DNA of 64,000 nt from an uncultured SAR86 cluster bacterium (GCA_902517565.1 CABYCU010000001.1:248001-312000), one strand, 5' to 3'; positions 1-9,580 are shown, counted from the stretch's first letter. The notes: generated by a model from the letters alone, not told the origin. A program made the numbers and translations.

Positions 1-451
1 TCTTTAAACCATCTCCGATTTGCCTGGATGCTGCGAGAGCGATGTGATTAGATTTTCCTTCTACAAAAGTTTCAAAAGTAAAGTTTTCGATAAGATTGCT
101 TTTCTTGGGGGGCTGAATAGATGGTGTCTCCAAAAAAAACGGTTCGCTTTCTTCTGGTTCATTGGCTTTACTTGACGGCACCTTGTCATGATAATCCACA
201 AATATTTCGAAGTTTAGGTTTAGGTCTCTGTTACTAGTAATGGCAGACAATCTTTCTTTAATTGTGGTGCCATAGTTGTCTTGAACCCAATCTGATATAA
301 ATTTATTAGGAGCTAAAACACTGTAAGACAAAGGGTTTGAGCCATTATTTTGTTCTAGTGTCAAGGGGGCAATCCATGTAGAATACTCTTCAACTGGCAA
401 GTCTCTCTCCAGTGTTTTTTTACATTCTCCCCAAAAGTGCAAATCAGTCAT
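1..451 (-). CDS. dnaA: Chromosomal replication initiator DnaA (N-terminal part, cut by window edge)
   Basis: The reverse strand reads from an ATG at 451 to the window edge, giving 150 residues. It starts MTDLHFWGECKKTLE, which fits DnaA domain I, followed by a variable acidic linker and then the FTFETFVEGKSN segment that opens the AAA+ domain III in the DnaA family. The rest, with the Walker motifs and the DNA-binding domain IV, lies outside the window. DnaA binds DnaA boxes and unwinds the origin. The gene is divergent from rpmH, and two DnaA boxes lie in the gap, consistent with autoregulation and with an origin here. Identification by sequence recognition is firm although the gene is incomplete. 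Confidence 0.93.
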   Translation of the reverse strand, partial: MTDLHFWGECKKTLERDLPVEEYSTWIAPLTLEQNNGSNPLSYSVLAPNKFISDWVQDNYGTTIKERLSAITSNRDLNLNFEIFVDYHDKVPSSKANEPEESEPFFLETPSIQPPKKSNLIENFTFETFVEGKSNHIALAASRQIGDGLK

Positions 452-480
452 GAATTAGGATTATATATAAATTAACATAG

Positions 481-518
481 TTATCCACAGTATAAACACA
501 GATTTTTATTGTGGATAA
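481..518. other. Pair of inverted DnaA boxes, candidate origin or dnaA operator
   Basis: A perfect TTATCCACA at 481-489 faces a perfect TGTGGATAA at 510-518, separated by 20 AT-rich bases, inside the 153-base dnaA/rpmH gap. In Pseudomonas-type gammaproteobacteria oriC lies between dnaA and rpmH. Only two consensus boxes are visible, so this may equally be a dnaA autoregulatory site. Confidence 0.65.
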
Positions 519-548
519 CATGTTAATATATTGTATGAATTATTTTAC

Positions 549-577
549 TTGTTTTAAACTTACAAAAACTCTATTAT
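549..577 (+). promoter_or_regulatory. Sigma70-type promoter for rpmH-rnpA-yidD-yidC-mnmE
   Basis: TTGTTT at 549-554 and TATTAT at 572-577 are 17 bases apart and lie 28 bases before the rpmH ATG. It is the only good promoter-like pair in the gap on this strand. Confidence 0.55.
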
Positions 578-604
578 GCGCATCCCTTTAAACCTTTAAG
601 CATC

Positions 605-739
605 ATGAAAAGAACTTATCAACCAAGTAGAATCAAAAGAGCCAGAACACACGGTTTTCGTTCAAGAAATTCAACTCTAGGAGGTAAAAAGGTTCTGAGC
701 AATAGAAGGAAAAAAGGGAGGCTCTCTTTGACGGTCTGA
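605..739 (+). CDS. rpmH: 50S ribosomal protein L34
   Basis: The 44-residue protein begins [18 protein letters not shown] and continues with the RNRRKKGR-type basic tail (here [11 protein letters not shown]), the full length and signature of bacterial L34. It is a small, highly basic protein of the large ribosomal subunit. It is first in the conserved rpmH-rnpA-yidD-yidC-mnmE run; the stop is one base before the rnpA ATG, implying translational coupling. A DnaA-box pair and a promoter lie upstream. Confidence 0.97.
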   Translation: MKRTYQPSRIKRARTHGFRSRNSTLGGKKVLSNRRKKGRLSLTV

Positions 740-740
740 A

Positions 741-1082
741 ATGACCCCAAAACGCTCTATATCATCTAAAGAAGGTTTCGAAGATATCTTTTCTTCGCCA
801 AAACAAAAATTCTCTACTAAGAACATACTCGTACTATCAAAGACAAATAACTTGGGCTTTGCAAGGATTGGTGTTGCTATTAGAAAAAAGGACGTCAAAC
901 TTGCAGTTAATAGAAATAACATTAAGAGAAAAATTAAAGGAAGTTTTCTTTCAAAGGTTCTAGAATTACCTCTTAGAGATTTTGTGGTTTATGTAAAAAG
1001 AGATCTTGTAGGGAAAGAAGTTGAGCTCAAGAAAGATTTAGAAAAAATTTGGGGTAAATTTAATCAAAAAAATGATCAATAA
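741..1082 (+). CDS. rnpA: Ribonuclease P protein component
   Basis: The 113-residue basic protein (usual length about 110-120) binds the RNase P RNA and assists 5' maturation of tRNAs. The family signature appears as the segment [12 protein letters not shown] around residues 54-65, corresponding to the RNR motif that contacts the RNA. The start follows the rpmH stop by one base, and the end overlaps the yidD start by 11 bases. Sequence is divergent from model enterobacterial RnpA, but position and the RNR-type motif are decisive. Confidence 0.93.
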   Translation: MTPKRSISSKEGFEDIFSSPKQKFSTKNILVLSKTNNLGFARIGVAIRKKDVKLAVNRNNIKRKIKGSFLSKVLELPLRDFVVYVKRDLVGKEVELKKDLEKIWGKFNQKNDQ

Positions 1083-1308
1083 AACAATAATTAAAATCAT
1101 AAGAATTTATCAAAAATTTATTAGCCCTTTATTAGGTCAAAACTGCAGATTCCACCCAACGTGTTCTCAATATGCAATAGAGGCATATACTGTTCATGGG
1201 GTGGTGAAAGGAACTTATTTATCTGTTAAACGTATCTTGAAATGCAACCCCTGGGGTGCCAGCGGTGTAGACTATGTACCTGGAGGAAATAAGCATGGAT
1301 GTGATTAA
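1072..1308 (+). CDS. yidD: Membrane protein insertion efficiency factor YidD
   Basis: This 78-residue protein carries the hallmark pattern of the YidD family: an amphipathic N-terminus with [10 protein letters not shown], then [14 protein letters not shown] with conserved cysteines, and the C-terminal [13 protein letters not shown] segment. YidD is a peripheral inner-membrane protein that helps YidC-dependent insertion. It overlaps rnpA by 11 bases and yidC by 14 bases when yidC starts at 1295, the usual coupled arrangement. Confidence 0.95.
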   Translation: MINKTIIKIIRIYQKFISPLLGQNCRFHPTCSQYAIEAYTVHGVVKGTYLSVKRILKCNPWGASGVDYVPGGNKHGCD

Positions 1309-2929
1309 AACCTCACTTATTTTTGCTATCGCAATTACTCTTTATTACCTTCTTCTTCAATGGCCCGTCAATACTATTGAGGAACCTTATATAGAAGAAA
1401 TAGCCAATCAATCAATGGATTTAAATGATAGTGAGCAGTTACTATCAGAAACACTTGCACCCTTGTCTTCATCATCGAAAATCGAGCCCGTGGCAAAGAT
1501 AGATGAGTCAAGTTACTTTGAAATACAAAACGATGATTTGTCGCTTTTGATAGATTCTCGAACTGGAAGATTTTTTGCTTCACAGCTCAAAAATATTTCT
1601 GAAACAAAAGGTTCTGAGGAAGGCTTTATGGTCCTGGGTAGGACCTATAATGCAGATTCCGGAGGGGAAAATATTTACTTTGCCAACAGTGGTTTTTACA
1701 CCAGAACTCAAGGCTACTTGGACCCTGACTTCTCAAAAATTTCGGAACTAAATAGCAGCGAAGGAACGATGACTTATCTGTTGGAAGGTTCTGGGAATGG
1801 TATGACTTTTTCTAGAAGAATTGAAGTTCAGAAAAGTGGTTATGCGATAGATGTTGAAGATAAGGTTAGTTCTTCTCTTGATGAAGACATTGTGATCACT
1901 CCTTATGTCGTAATTGAAAGAGATGCATCTACCGTTGAAGAGAGTGGGCTAATGTATACATACTTGGGGCCGGTGTTTTCTTCTTCAAAGGACACTTATG
2001 AAAAATACGATTTTGATGACATTAAAGAAGCCTCTTATCAAAACAAATCATCTGGTGGTTGGGTGGCGCTGATACAGCACTACTTCTTGTCTGCTTGGGT
2101 ACCTGATCAGGCAAATGAGTATCTATATCAGGGTAGGTATGGTGAAAACTCTGGTCGATACTCTCTTGGGTACACCTCGAAGGACCTTATTGTGTCCTAC
2201 GGTGGCTCAATTTCCGCAAAAAATACATTGTATGTTGGGCCTAAGCTGCCAAAACAACTTGCTGAAATAGAAGAAAACCTTGATTTAACTGTAGATTACG
2301 GCTTTCTCTGGTGGCTTGGCAAGCCGATGTATTGGCTTCTAGACCTCGGACACGATATTTTTAAGAACTGGGGTCTTGCCATAATATTCCTGACGGTTGT
2401 TTTGAAGTTGGCCACTTGGCCTCTTTCGGCAAAAGCCTATGTTTCGATGGGCAAAATGAGGGAGTTGGCTCCAAAAATGCAGCTTCTTCAAGAAAAACAC
2501 GGTGAAAATAAGCAGGCTATGAGCCAAGAACTAATGGAAATGTATAAAAAAGAAGGTGTAAACCCTCTTGGAGGTTGTTTGCCTATGCTTGCCCAAATGC
2601 CTTTCTTTCTTGCTTTTTATTGGGTTCTGCTCGAAACGGTTGAATTAAGACACTCACCTTTCTTTTTGTGGATAGATGATCTTTCGGCAATGGACCCTTA
2701 TTTTGTTCTCCCTATACTTAACGGAGCAGGAATGTATCTTTCCCAAAAACTCACTCCTACTCCACCAAATGCAGATCCAATGCAGGCACAGATGATGAAG
2801 TTCTTTCCGCTTATCTTTGCTGTTATTTTTGCCTGGTTTCCCTCTGGGCTGGTTCTGTACTGGTTGGTTAATATGTTGATACAAATTTTTCAGCAGTGGT
2901 GGTATTCAAGAAAGGCTAAGGCCTCTTAG
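1295..2929 (+). CDS. yidC: Membrane protein insertase YidC
   Basis: The 544-residue product is the Oxa1/Alb3-type insertase of Gram-negative type. It has an N-terminal membrane segment (about residues 5-22, after [10 protein letters not shown]), a large periplasmic domain to about residue 325, then the conserved hydrophobic core with [38 protein letters not shown] and the final [17 protein letters not shown] segment. I chose the ATG at 1295 because GGAGG lies at 1281-1285 just before it and the protein then aligns with family N-termini; an in-frame ATG at 1274 would add seven residues. It acts with SecYEG and YidD in the inner membrane. Confidence 0.96.
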   Translation: MDVIKTSLIFAIAITLYYLLLQWPVNTIEEPYIEEIANQSMDLNDSEQLLSETLAPLSSSSKIEPVAKIDESSYFEIQNDDLSLLIDSRTGRFFASQLKNISETKGSEEGFMVLGRTYNADSGGENIYFANSGFYTRTQGYLDPDFSKISELNSSEGTMTYLLEGSGNGMTFSRRIEVQKSGYAIDVEDKVSSSLDEDIVITPYVVIERDASTVEESGLMYTYLGPVFSSSKDTYEKYDFDDIKEASYQNKSSGGWVALIQHYFLSAWVPDQANEYLYQGRYGENSGRYSLGYTSKDLIVSYGGSISAKNTLYVGPKLPKQLAEIEENLDLTVDYGFLWWLGKPMYWLLDLGHDIFKNWGLAIIFLTVVLKLATWPLSAKAYVSMGKMRELAPKMQLLQEKHGENKQAMSQELMEMYKKEGVNPLGGCLPMLAQMPFFLAFYWVLLETVELRHSPFFLWIDDLSAMDPYFVLPILNGAGMYLSQKLTPTPPNADPMQAQMMKFFPLIFAVIFAWFPSGLVLYWLVNMLIQIFQQWWYSRKAKAS

Positions 2930-2930
2930 T

Positions 2931-4241
2931 TTGAACAAAAGGACAATAATAGCTCCTGCAACAGCCCCTGGTAGGGGCGGTATTTCTGTTATAAGAATGT
3001 CTGGAACAGACGCAAGAAAAATATCAGAGGAAATGTGCGGTCAAAGGGTTGAGGTGTCTCGTTTAAAGAAATGTAATATTAAGTCTTCAGATGGATTAAC
3101 TTTAGACAGTGGTATGGTGGTTTTCTTTGAGTCCCCTAATTCTTATACTGGCGATGATGTTGTTGAGTTTCATTGCCATGGCAATCCAACCATTGTTGAT
3201 TTGGTTGTGGAGGAGGCTTTGAGGTTGGGTGCGGTTGTTGCTGAACCCGGAGAATTTACTAAAACAGCCTTTTTAAATGATAAGATTGATTTGGCTCAAG
3301 CAGAGTCAGTTGCAGATCTTATACACGCTCAAAGCAAAAGTGCTGTAGTAGCTGCAAACTCGTCTCTTTCTGGAGATTTCTCAAAAAAAATAAACTTACT
3401 TATTGATGGTGTTATAAATGCGAGAGTTTTTATAGAAGCCAATATAGATTTTCCTGAAGAAGAAATAGATGAGAAATCTTTCAGTGTTATCAATTCAGAC
3501 CTTTGTAAATACCGGGACGAAATTAATGACCTACTTTCTGTGGTTAAAGGGGGTGTAAGGCTCAGAGAGGGGTACTCAGTTGCCATAATAGGTCCGCCTA
3601 ATGCTGGTAAATCTTCTTTGTTGAACCTCTTAGCTCGAGAGGATGTCGCTATAACATCAGAAACACCCGGTACAACAAGAGACTTGGTGAGAACATCTGT
3701 GAATCTCGGAGGGGTTGTGGTTGAGTTTATAGATACTGCGGGTGTAAGGGAGAATCCTGCAGATTTGATTGAGGCTGAAGGTATATCAAGGTCAAAGGAG
3801 GTTATAAGGAAGTCCAATTTAAGTATCTTAGTTCAAGATGTAACAGATCAGAGGGATTTTGATTTTGAGTTAACTGATCATATAACAGTACTCAATAAGT
3901 CTGATTTATTGCAAGGTGATAGTTTGGAAAAAGGTCGTCTTTATTTATCGTGTACAAGCGGTGAAGGGGTTGAAGATCTCTTAAAAGTCATACTGTCGAA
4001 GTTGGGTGTGGATGAGGGTGTCGAAACGGCTTACCTTTCTAGAAAAAGGCACGTGGTTTCTTTGCAGGGAGCTAAGTTGTTAATTGAAGAGACTGTCGTT
4101 TCTTTGAACGAAGGTCAGGCTCTTGAGCTTGTGGCTGAAAATTTGAGATCAGCCCACCATATGCTTGGTGATATTTTGAGACCAATGAGTGCAGATGATT
4201 TGTTGGGAGAAATCTTTTCTGAATTTTGTATTGGTAAGTAA
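2931..4241 (+). CDS. mnmE: tRNA modification GTPase MnmE
   Basis: The 436-residue protein (family about 450) has the N-terminal tetrahydrofolate-binding domain beginning TIIAPATAPGRGGISVIR, the G domain with GPPNAGKSS (residues 221-229), DTAG and NKSD motifs, and the invariant C-terminal FCIGK. With MnmG it forms the complex that adds carboxymethylaminomethyl groups to wobble uridine 34 of certain tRNAs. The start is TTG, one base after the yidC stop. Coding strand is markedly G/T-rich, unlike mnmG downstream. Confidence 0.96.
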   Translation: MNKRTIIAPATAPGRGGISVIRMSGTDARKISEEMCGQRVEVSRLKKCNIKSSDGLTLDSGMVVFFESPNSYTGDDVVEFHCHGNPTIVDLVVEEALRLGAVVAEPGEFTKTAFLNDKIDLAQAESVADLIHAQSKSAVVAANSSLSGDFSKKINLLIDGVINARVFIEANIDFPEEEIDEKSFSVINSDLCKYRDEINDLLSVVKGGVRLREGYSVAIIGPPNAGKSSLLNLLAREDVAITSETPGTTRDLVRTSVNLGGVVVEFIDTAGVRENPADLIEAEGISRSKEVIRKSNLSILVQDVTDQRDFDFELTDHITVLNKSDLLQGDSLEKGRLYLSCTSGEGVEDLLKVILSKLGVDEGVETAYLSRKRHVVSLQGAKLLIEETVVSLNEGQALELVAENLRSAHHMLGDILRPMSADDLLGEIFSEFCIGK

Positions 4242-4472
4242 ATGTGTAAAAGTTGTTCAAAAATTTTTTCATTTTGTGAATTATTTTTTTAGTTAACAAT
4301 CCATACAAACATACTCCGGTTACTTCAGCCCAACTTCAACAACTTTCTATACCCAAACACGATAAGAAAACAAAGGTTTTGGTTTAACTGTCCACAGAAA
4401 ACTAAAGCCTAATAATAATAAATTAATATAAAATACATTTATCTAATAAATCTATATCTTTTTTTATAGGCT
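4242..4472. other. AT-rich 231-base gap before mnmG; possible secondary origin-like region
   Basis: The largest intergenic gap of the window. It contains long A/T runs (about 4400-4470 is nearly pure A/T) and one DnaA-box-like CTGTCCACA near 4387-4395 (7 of 9 matches to TTATCCACA). In enterobacteria and vibrios oriC sits immediately upstream of mnmG. No convincing terminator or second perfect DnaA box was seen, so an origin role is only possible. Confidence 0.3.
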
Positions 4473-6335
4473 GTGAATAAGTTCGACATAATTGTAATAG
4501 GTGGTGGACACGCGGGGGTGGAGGCAGCTTCAGCCGCCTCAAGATCAGGTGTGAGAGTATTATTGATTACACACGATGAAAGCAAGATAGGGGAGATGTC
4601 ATGCAATCCAGCAATAGGCGGAATCGGCAAGAGTCACCTAGCTAAAGAAGTAGACGCGCTGGGCGGTTTGATGGCCAGAGCGGCGGACAGGGCGGGTATA
4701 CATTACCGGGTTCTTAATTCCACTAAAGGTCAAGCGGTCAGGGCAACACGAGTTCAGACCGACAGAGATCTTTACAAGGCAGCCATACAAGAATTTCTTC
4801 AATCCTCAGAAAATCTAATCATAAAAGAAGGTTCTGTAATAGACTTCAAAATAGAAGAATCAACAATAAAATCAGTTATTACAGAAACAGGAGAAGAGAT
4901 TAAAGCCGAAGCCGTAATCTTGACCACAGGGACGTTCCTAGGTGGTGTTATGCATACAGGTCTAGAGCAATCTCCTGGGGGTCGCGTAGGTGACCCCTCT
5001 AGCGACAAATTAGCAAAAAAGTTAAGAGGTCTAGACCTTAAAGTTGGGAGACTTAAGACCGGTACACCCCCAAGGCTCAACAAACACTCTATAGATTGGT
5101 CGGCACTTATATCCCAACCAGGCGATGTTCCCACTCCTCTACTTTCATACACATCAAAAACAGAAGACAGACCTCAACAACTGAACTGTTTCATGACCAG
5201 AACAAACAAAAAAACACACCAAATTATACTTAACCACTTAGATCAATCACCAATGTATTCTGGAGTCATAGAAGGTATCGGGCCAAGATACTGCCCCTCT
5301 ATTGAAGACAAAATAATGAGATTCTCCGAACGAGACTCACATCAAATATTTGCAGAACCGGAAGGGCTTAATTCAGACCTTATTTATCCAAACGGAATAT
5401 CAACAAGCTTGCCACTATCGGCACAACGAGAACTCATAAAATCAATAAAAGGATTCGAGAAAGCAGAAATAGTTAGACCAGGTTACGCAATAGAATATGA
5501 TTTTTTTGACCCAACAGGCCTAAAACACTCCCTTGAGACAAAGGCCATAAAAGGCCTCTACTTTGCAGGTCAAATTAATGGCACCACAGGGTACGAAGAA
5601 GCCGCAGCACAGGGAATAATGGCAGGTATAAATGCGTCACTAAGAATAAAAAATGAGAATGCTTTCGAGCTTAAAAGAGATGAAGCCTATATAGGCGTTT
5701 TAATAGACGACCTGGTTAGCTTGGGAACAAAAGAGCCCTATAGGATGTTTACCAGCAGAGCAGAGTACAGGCTTATTTTACGAGAAGACAATGCCGATAG
5801 CCGGCTTACAGAAAAGGGAAAGTCCCTAGGAATTGTTTCCGATGTTCTTTGGAAAAACTTTCAGCAAAAAACTGAAGCAGCAAAACAAGAAACCCTTCGC
5901 CTGCAAAAAGAAAAACTGAAACCAAACTCATCCGCGGCTGCCAAAATACAAAAACTTTCAGGCGAACGAATAACCAACAACACCAGCCTTTATGAAATGT
6001 TAAAAAGACCAAGGGTGCTCCACTCTCACCTACCCCAAGGAAGTGATGTTCTGGAAAGAAACGTGGTAGACGAAATAGAGGCTTCTGTAAAATATGAGGG
6101 CTATATAAAAAGACAAAAAACTGACATAGAAAGATTACAAAGAAACGAAAACACACCGATACCTAACCACATAGACTTCGAGAGCGTTGTTGGCCTTTCA
6201 AACGAGGTTAAGCAGAAGCTCTCAGAGGCGAGGCCGGAAAGTCTGGCTAGAGCATCAAGGTTACCGGGTGTCACACCCGCAGCAATCTCACTATTGATGG
6301 TACACCTCAAAAAAGAAAGGCGGGCAGTTGGATAA
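4473..6335 (+). CDS. mnmG: tRNA uridine-5-carboxymethylaminomethyl modification enzyme MnmG
   Basis: The 620-residue FAD enzyme (GidA family, usual length 620-630) starts with the dinucleotide-binding GGGHAGVEAA at about residues 9-18, followed by the family motifs MSCNPAIGGIGKSHL and RVLNSTKGQAVRATR. A later GYEEAAAQGIMAG segment is also typical. It partners MnmE in wobble uridine modification. The start is GTG. Its 3' end overlaps rsmG by eight bases. The coding strand is C- and A-rich, the reverse of most genes in the window. Confidence 0.97.
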   Translation: MNKFDIIVIGGGHAGVEAASAASRSGVRVLLITHDESKIGEMSCNPAIGGIGKSHLAKEVDALGGLMARAADRAGIHYRVLNSTKGQAVRATRVQTDRDLYKAAIQEFLQSSENLIIKEGSVIDFKIEESTIKSVITETGEEIKAEAVILTTGTFLGGVMHTGLEQSPGGRVGDPSSDKLAKKLRGLDLKVGRLKTGTPPRLNKHSIDWSALISQPGDVPTPLLSYTSKTEDRPQQLNCFMTRTNKKTHQIILNHLDQSPMYSGVIEGIGPRYCPSIEDKIMRFSERDSHQIFAEPEGLNSDLIYPNGISTSLPLSAQRELIKSIKGFEKAEIVRPGYAIEYDFFDPTGLKHSLETKAIKGLYFAGQINGTTGYEEAAAQGIMAGINASLRIKNENAFELKRDEAYIGVLIDDLVSLGTKEPYRMFTSRAEYRLILREDNADSRLTEKGKSLGIVSDVLWKNFQQKTEAAKQETLRLQKEKLKPNSSAAAKIQKLSGERITNNTSLYEMLKRPRVLHSHLPQGSDVLERNVVDEIEASVKYEGYIKRQKTDIERLQRNENTPIPNHIDFESVVGLSNEVKQKLSEARPESLARASRLPGVTPAAISLLMVHLKKERRAVG

Positions 6336-6900
6336 AAAACAAAAAAACCAACTTTTAGAATATCAATCTCATCTTATAGCGTGGAATAAAACTCATAACC
6401 TCATTTCAAAAAAACAAGAAAAAAACATTGCAGAACACATAGAAGATTCTTTGTTGATATCCCCTTTGCTCAAAAACAACATAATAGACCTGGGGAGTGG
6501 AGGAGGCTTGCCAGGAATTCCGTTAGCGCTAACCAATCCAAATAAAAAATTCTATCTTGTAGAAAGCAACACCAAAAAATCCGCTTTTTTGTTAAACACC
6601 ACCTCAAAACTAGGTCTAAACAACACCACCGTAATAAACCAAAGGCTAGAAGATATAGATGTAAACCTTTTCTCAATGCCTTTTGACATAGTCTGTAGGG
6701 CGGTGGGCAGCACGGAAGTTATTGTTAATCTGACAGCCCGGTTACTACAAGCCCATGACACCAGCCTAAAACTAATGAAGACACTTGAACAATTTGAGAA
6801 AGAGTCTGTGCCAGACGGATTTACTTTAAAAAAAATTGATAAATTTGCCCCAAAAGCGAAAGACAAGACGCGTATCTTGGTTACAATAGAAGCTGAATAG
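6328..6900 (+). CDS. rsmG: 16S rRNA (guanine-527-N7) methyltransferase RsmG
   Basis: The 190-residue protein (family about 200-215) has the SAM-binding motif IDLGSGGGLPGIPLA near residue 50 and the N-terminal WNKTHNLIS segment characteristic of RsmG/GidB. It methylates G527 of 16S rRNA. The TTG start lies inside the mnmG 3' end (eight-base overlap), and the order mnmG-rsmG-parA-parB is the conserved one. A/C-rich coding strand like mnmG. Confidence 0.94.
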   Translation: MDKKQKNQLLEYQSHLIAWNKTHNLISKKQEKNIAEHIEDSLLISPLLKNNIIDLGSGGGLPGIPLALTNPNKKFYLVESNTKKSAFLLNTTSKLGLNNTTVINQRLEDIDVNLFSMPFDIVCRAVGSTEVIVNLTARLLQAHDTSLKLMKTLEQFEKESVPDGFTLKKIDKFAPKAKDKTRILVTIEAE

Positions 6901-6903
6901 AAA

Positions 6904-7698
6904 ATGGTTAACACTTTAGTTATAGCAAACCAAAAAGGGGGTGTGGGAAAGACCACCACCGCAGTTAACTTGGCCGCATCTTTGTGTGCGATGAAGAGGT
7001 CGGTTCTTCTGGTTGACTTAGACCCACAAGCAAACGCAACAACCGGTTCGGGTTTAAATAAGTGTGATCAGACAGAGGGCTCTGCCGCTGCACTTATGGC
7101 CACTGGAGGCAAGGTGATCTTTGGAACTGAACTTGGGTATGACTTAATGCCGTCCGGACCTCAGCTTATAGCGGCCGAATCTTTCTTGAGGGGAGGCGGT
7201 GACCAAGAAAAAGCGCTGCTAAATTATTTATCCGAAATAAAGGAAAATTACGACTACATAATTACAGATTGTCCACCTTCGCTTAATCTACTAACGCTCA
7301 ATGGGCTCAGGGCAGCACAAGACTTGCTAGTTCCAATGCAGTGTGAATATTTTGCTTTAGAGGGCCTCGCAGGTCTTTTAGAGACGGTCAGTCAGCTCAA
7401 CAACAGCACCGGACACAACCTTCAACTGAAGGCGGTCGTAAGGACCATGTTTGACCCTAGAAACAAACTTGGCCAACAGGTCACAGTCGAACTGCAGAAA
7501 CATTTTTCATCAGAGCTATACTCCACAGTTATACCAAGAAATATAAAATTGGCCGAGGCACCCAGCTTTGGACAATCAGCTTTGTCATACGAACCCAATG
7601 CTAAAGGTTCCTTGGCTTATTTGGCCCTCGCCGGTGAACTAATTGGCAAAATGGAAGATCAATACACAGAGAAAAGTCATGAACAAAGACAAATCTAG
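6904..7698 (+). CDS. parA: Chromosome partitioning ATPase ParA (Soj)
   Basis: The 264-residue protein starts [21 protein letters not shown], the deviant Walker A motif of ParA ATPases, followed by [14 protein letters not shown] (Walker A') and [16 protein letters not shown] (Walker B). It is the nucleoid-bound ATPase that moves ParB-parS complexes. The length is usual for chromosomal Soj proteins. The 3' end overlaps parB by 20 bases. Confidence 0.96.
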   Translation: MVNTLVIANQKGGVGKTTTAVNLAASLCAMKRSVLLVDLDPQANATTGSGLNKCDQTEGSAAALMATGGKVIFGTELGYDLMPSGPQLIAAESFLRGGGDQEKALLNYLSEIKENYDYIITDCPPSLNLLTLNGLRAAQDLLVPMQCEYFALEGLAGLLETVSQLNNSTGHNLQLKAVVRTMFDPRNKLGQQVTVELQKHFSSELYSTVIPRNIKLAEAPSFGQSALSYEPNAKGSLAYLALAGELIGKMEDQYTEKSHEQRQI

Positions 7699-8527
7699 CC
7701 TGGGTACTGGATTAGATTCTTTGTTAGGAAACAGGCCTAAGCCCGACGGGCTGGCTGTAACTCAGATATCAACAGACCAACTTACTCCGGGTCAATATCA
7801 ACCCAGAACTAAGATGCACAAGTCAACACTGGACGAGCTTTCTCAAAGCATAAAAGAACAAGGCGTGCTTCAGCCCTTAGTGGTTCGAAGACTGGCTTCA
7901 GGAAGGTTTGAGATAGTTGTAGGAGAGAGAAGATGGAGGGCGGCGCAACTCGCAGGCATCGACACTGTACCTGCAATCATCAGAGACCTTAACAATGACG
8001 AAACAGCGAAAATAGCGTTAATAGAAAACCTTCAACGAGAAGATCTTAACTCCCTTGATCAGGCGAGAGGCCTTTTGAGGCTTCAAAAAGAATTTAATCT
8101 ATCACAAGAAGAGCTAGGCAAAGCAGTTGGAAAGTCTAGATCCACAGTAACAAATCTAATGAGGCTTTTAACACTATCTGCAGAGGTTCAGGAGCTTTTA
8201 CAGGAAGGCAAGATTGAGATGGGGCATGCACGATCACTTTTAACTTTAAACGAACATGACCAACTTGAATGCGCTAAAAGAGTTATATCTGAATCACTAT
8301 CAGTAAGGCAGTGTGAGGCAATGGTAGGAGGCATTCTTGGTGGTAAAAAAAGTCAAAGCAGCCCAAAAACAACCAAAGACCCCAACACCTCCTTGTTGGA
8401 AAGGGAACTATCAGAAATTCTAGGGTCAGCAGTTGAAATAAAACACAATAAACGAGGCAAGGGAAAGCTGGTTATCAGTTTTAAGAATCTAGAAGTGCTC
8501 CAGGGCATTATTGAAAAAATGAAATAA
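7679..8527 (+). CDS. parB: Chromosome partitioning protein ParB (Spo0J/Noc family)
   Basis: The 282-residue protein has the N-terminal [11 protein letters not shown] segment, the ParB/Srx-like CTPase domain with [12 protein letters not shown] and ENLQREDLN motifs, a helix-turn-helix around [19 protein letters not shown], and a short C-terminal dimerisation domain. It binds parS sites near the origin. I chose ATG 7679 because it matches the usual ParB N-terminus; an in-frame ATG at 7643 inside parA would add twelve unusual residues. Confidence 0.95.
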   Translation: MNKDKSSLGTGLDSLLGNRPKPDGLAVTQISTDQLTPGQYQPRTKMHKSTLDELSQSIKEQGVLQPLVVRRLASGRFEIVVGERRWRAAQLAGIDTVPAIIRDLNNDETAKIALIENLQREDLNSLDQARGLLRLQKEFNLSQEELGKAVGKSRSTVTNLMRLLTLSAEVQELLQEGKIEMGHARSLLTLNEHDQLECAKRVISESLSVRQCEAMVGGILGGKKSQSSPKTTKDPNTSLLERELSEILGSAVEIKHNKRGKGKLVISFKNLEVLQGIIEKMK

Positions 8528-8546
8528 AAACAATTCGTGGACTAAT

Positions 8547-9551
8547 ATGGATATTGAAGAACATTACTTAGAGACCTCAAGGCATAAAACATTTTATCTT
8601 GCCTGTGGACCAGAAGACGGGGACTTAATAATAATGACCCACGGTTGGCCAGAGCTTTCCATGAGTTGGCGACACCAATTAGAGTTCTTGGGAAATAAAG
8701 GCTTCAGAGCAATAGCACCGGACATGAGAGGATATGGGCGTTCAGCGGTTTATAAAGAGAAGAGCGCATATTGTCAGCAAGAGATTGTTAAGGATATGGT
8801 TGAACTTCTGGAATCTACCAAAAAAGAAAAGGCCATATGGATAGGTCATGATTGGGGTTCTCCTGTTGCATGGAACATGGCGCTGCATCATCCCGAGCTC
8901 ACTACGGCCGTTGCAAGCCTGTGCGTTCCTTATGGCTTTGGAGCTCATCCCAAGACCATGCTAGACACGGTCAATAGAGAAATTTATCCCGAATCAGAAT
9001 ATCCCGCTGCTCAATGGGACTATATGTTTTTTTATTACGAAAATTTTGAGAAGGCTCAAGAAGAAATGGACGAAAACCCCGATAGCTTTGTAAGGTTATG
9101 CTTTCGTAAAGGAGATCCTGCCGGAGCAGGGCTCCCTTCTTTTAATGCCTCAATAAGAAAAAACAACGGCTGGTTTGAGTTGATGGGCGGAATACCAGAT
9201 GTCTCTGTGATACCCCTTGATACTGATTTGATTTCTTCTGAAGAGGCATCCATTTACGCCAAGTATCTTAAAGAGAATACTTTTTTCGGTCCCAATGCCT
9301 GGTATGTTAATGGAGACTTAAACGAAGCATTCGATCAAACCAAATCCGATAAAAAGCTTGTGATGCCCTCTCTGTTTGTGCACGCAACCTATGATTACGT
9401 TTGCGACACCCTCACAACTGACTGGCCAAATTTCATGAGAGAAAACTGTACAAACCTTACAGAAAAAACAATTGATTCAGGCCACTGGATGTCGCAAGAA
9501 AAACCACAAGAATTGAACGAAATGATTGATGAGTGGATCTCAACTTTTTAA
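8547..9551 (+). CDS. Epoxide-hydrolase-like alpha/beta hydrolase
   Basis: The 334-residue protein has the alpha/beta hydrolase fold with HGWPE (32-36) supplying the oxyanion loop, GHDWGS with Asp102 as nucleophile, a cap domain rich in tyrosines around 145-160, an acid in HATYDY (Asp283) and His313 in SGHWMSQ. The Asp nucleophile and the HGxPE motif point to soluble epoxide hydrolases rather than esterases or dehalogenases; substrate is unknown. It sits between parB and atpB, where atpI is found in many gammaproteobacteria. Gene start is supported by the position 19 bases after parB. Coding strand composition returns to G-rich here. Confidence 0.85.
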   Translation: MDIEEHYLETSRHKTFYLACGPEDGDLIIMTHGWPELSMSWRHQLEFLGNKGFRAIAPDMRGYGRSAVYKEKSAYCQQEIVKDMVELLESTKKEKAIWIGHDWGSPVAWNMALHHPELTTAVASLCVPYGFGAHPKTMLDTVNREIYPESEYPAAQWDYMFFYYENFEKAQEEMDENPDSFVRLCFRKGDPAGAGLPSFNASIRKNNGWFELMGGIPDVSVIPLDTDLISSEEASIYAKYLKENTFFGPNAWYVNGDLNEAFDQTKSDKKLVMPSLFVHATYDYVCDTLTTDWPNFMRENCTNLTEKTIDSGHWMSQEKPQELNEMIDEWISTF

Positions 9552-9580
9552 AAAATTTTATTAAAAAAATAGATTAGTGC

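Noticed and set aside
1274-1294. Upstream start for yidC at 1274
   Set aside because: The extra seven residues are not family-like and the strong GGAGG at 1281-1285 points to the ATG at 1295.
3329-3817. Long open frame on the minus strand inside mnmE (162 residues)
   Set aside because: It lies wholly opposite the well-supported mnmE, has no recognised motifs and no ribosome-binding site, so it is a composition artefact.
4242-4472. Origin of replication in the mnmE/mnmG gap
   Set aside because: Only one weak DnaA-like box and the skew changes in the opposite sense to an origin; kept as a low-confidence region only.
6552-6959. Open frame of 135 residues opposite rsmG
   Set aside because: Antisense to a conserved gene without protein motifs; no evidence of expression.
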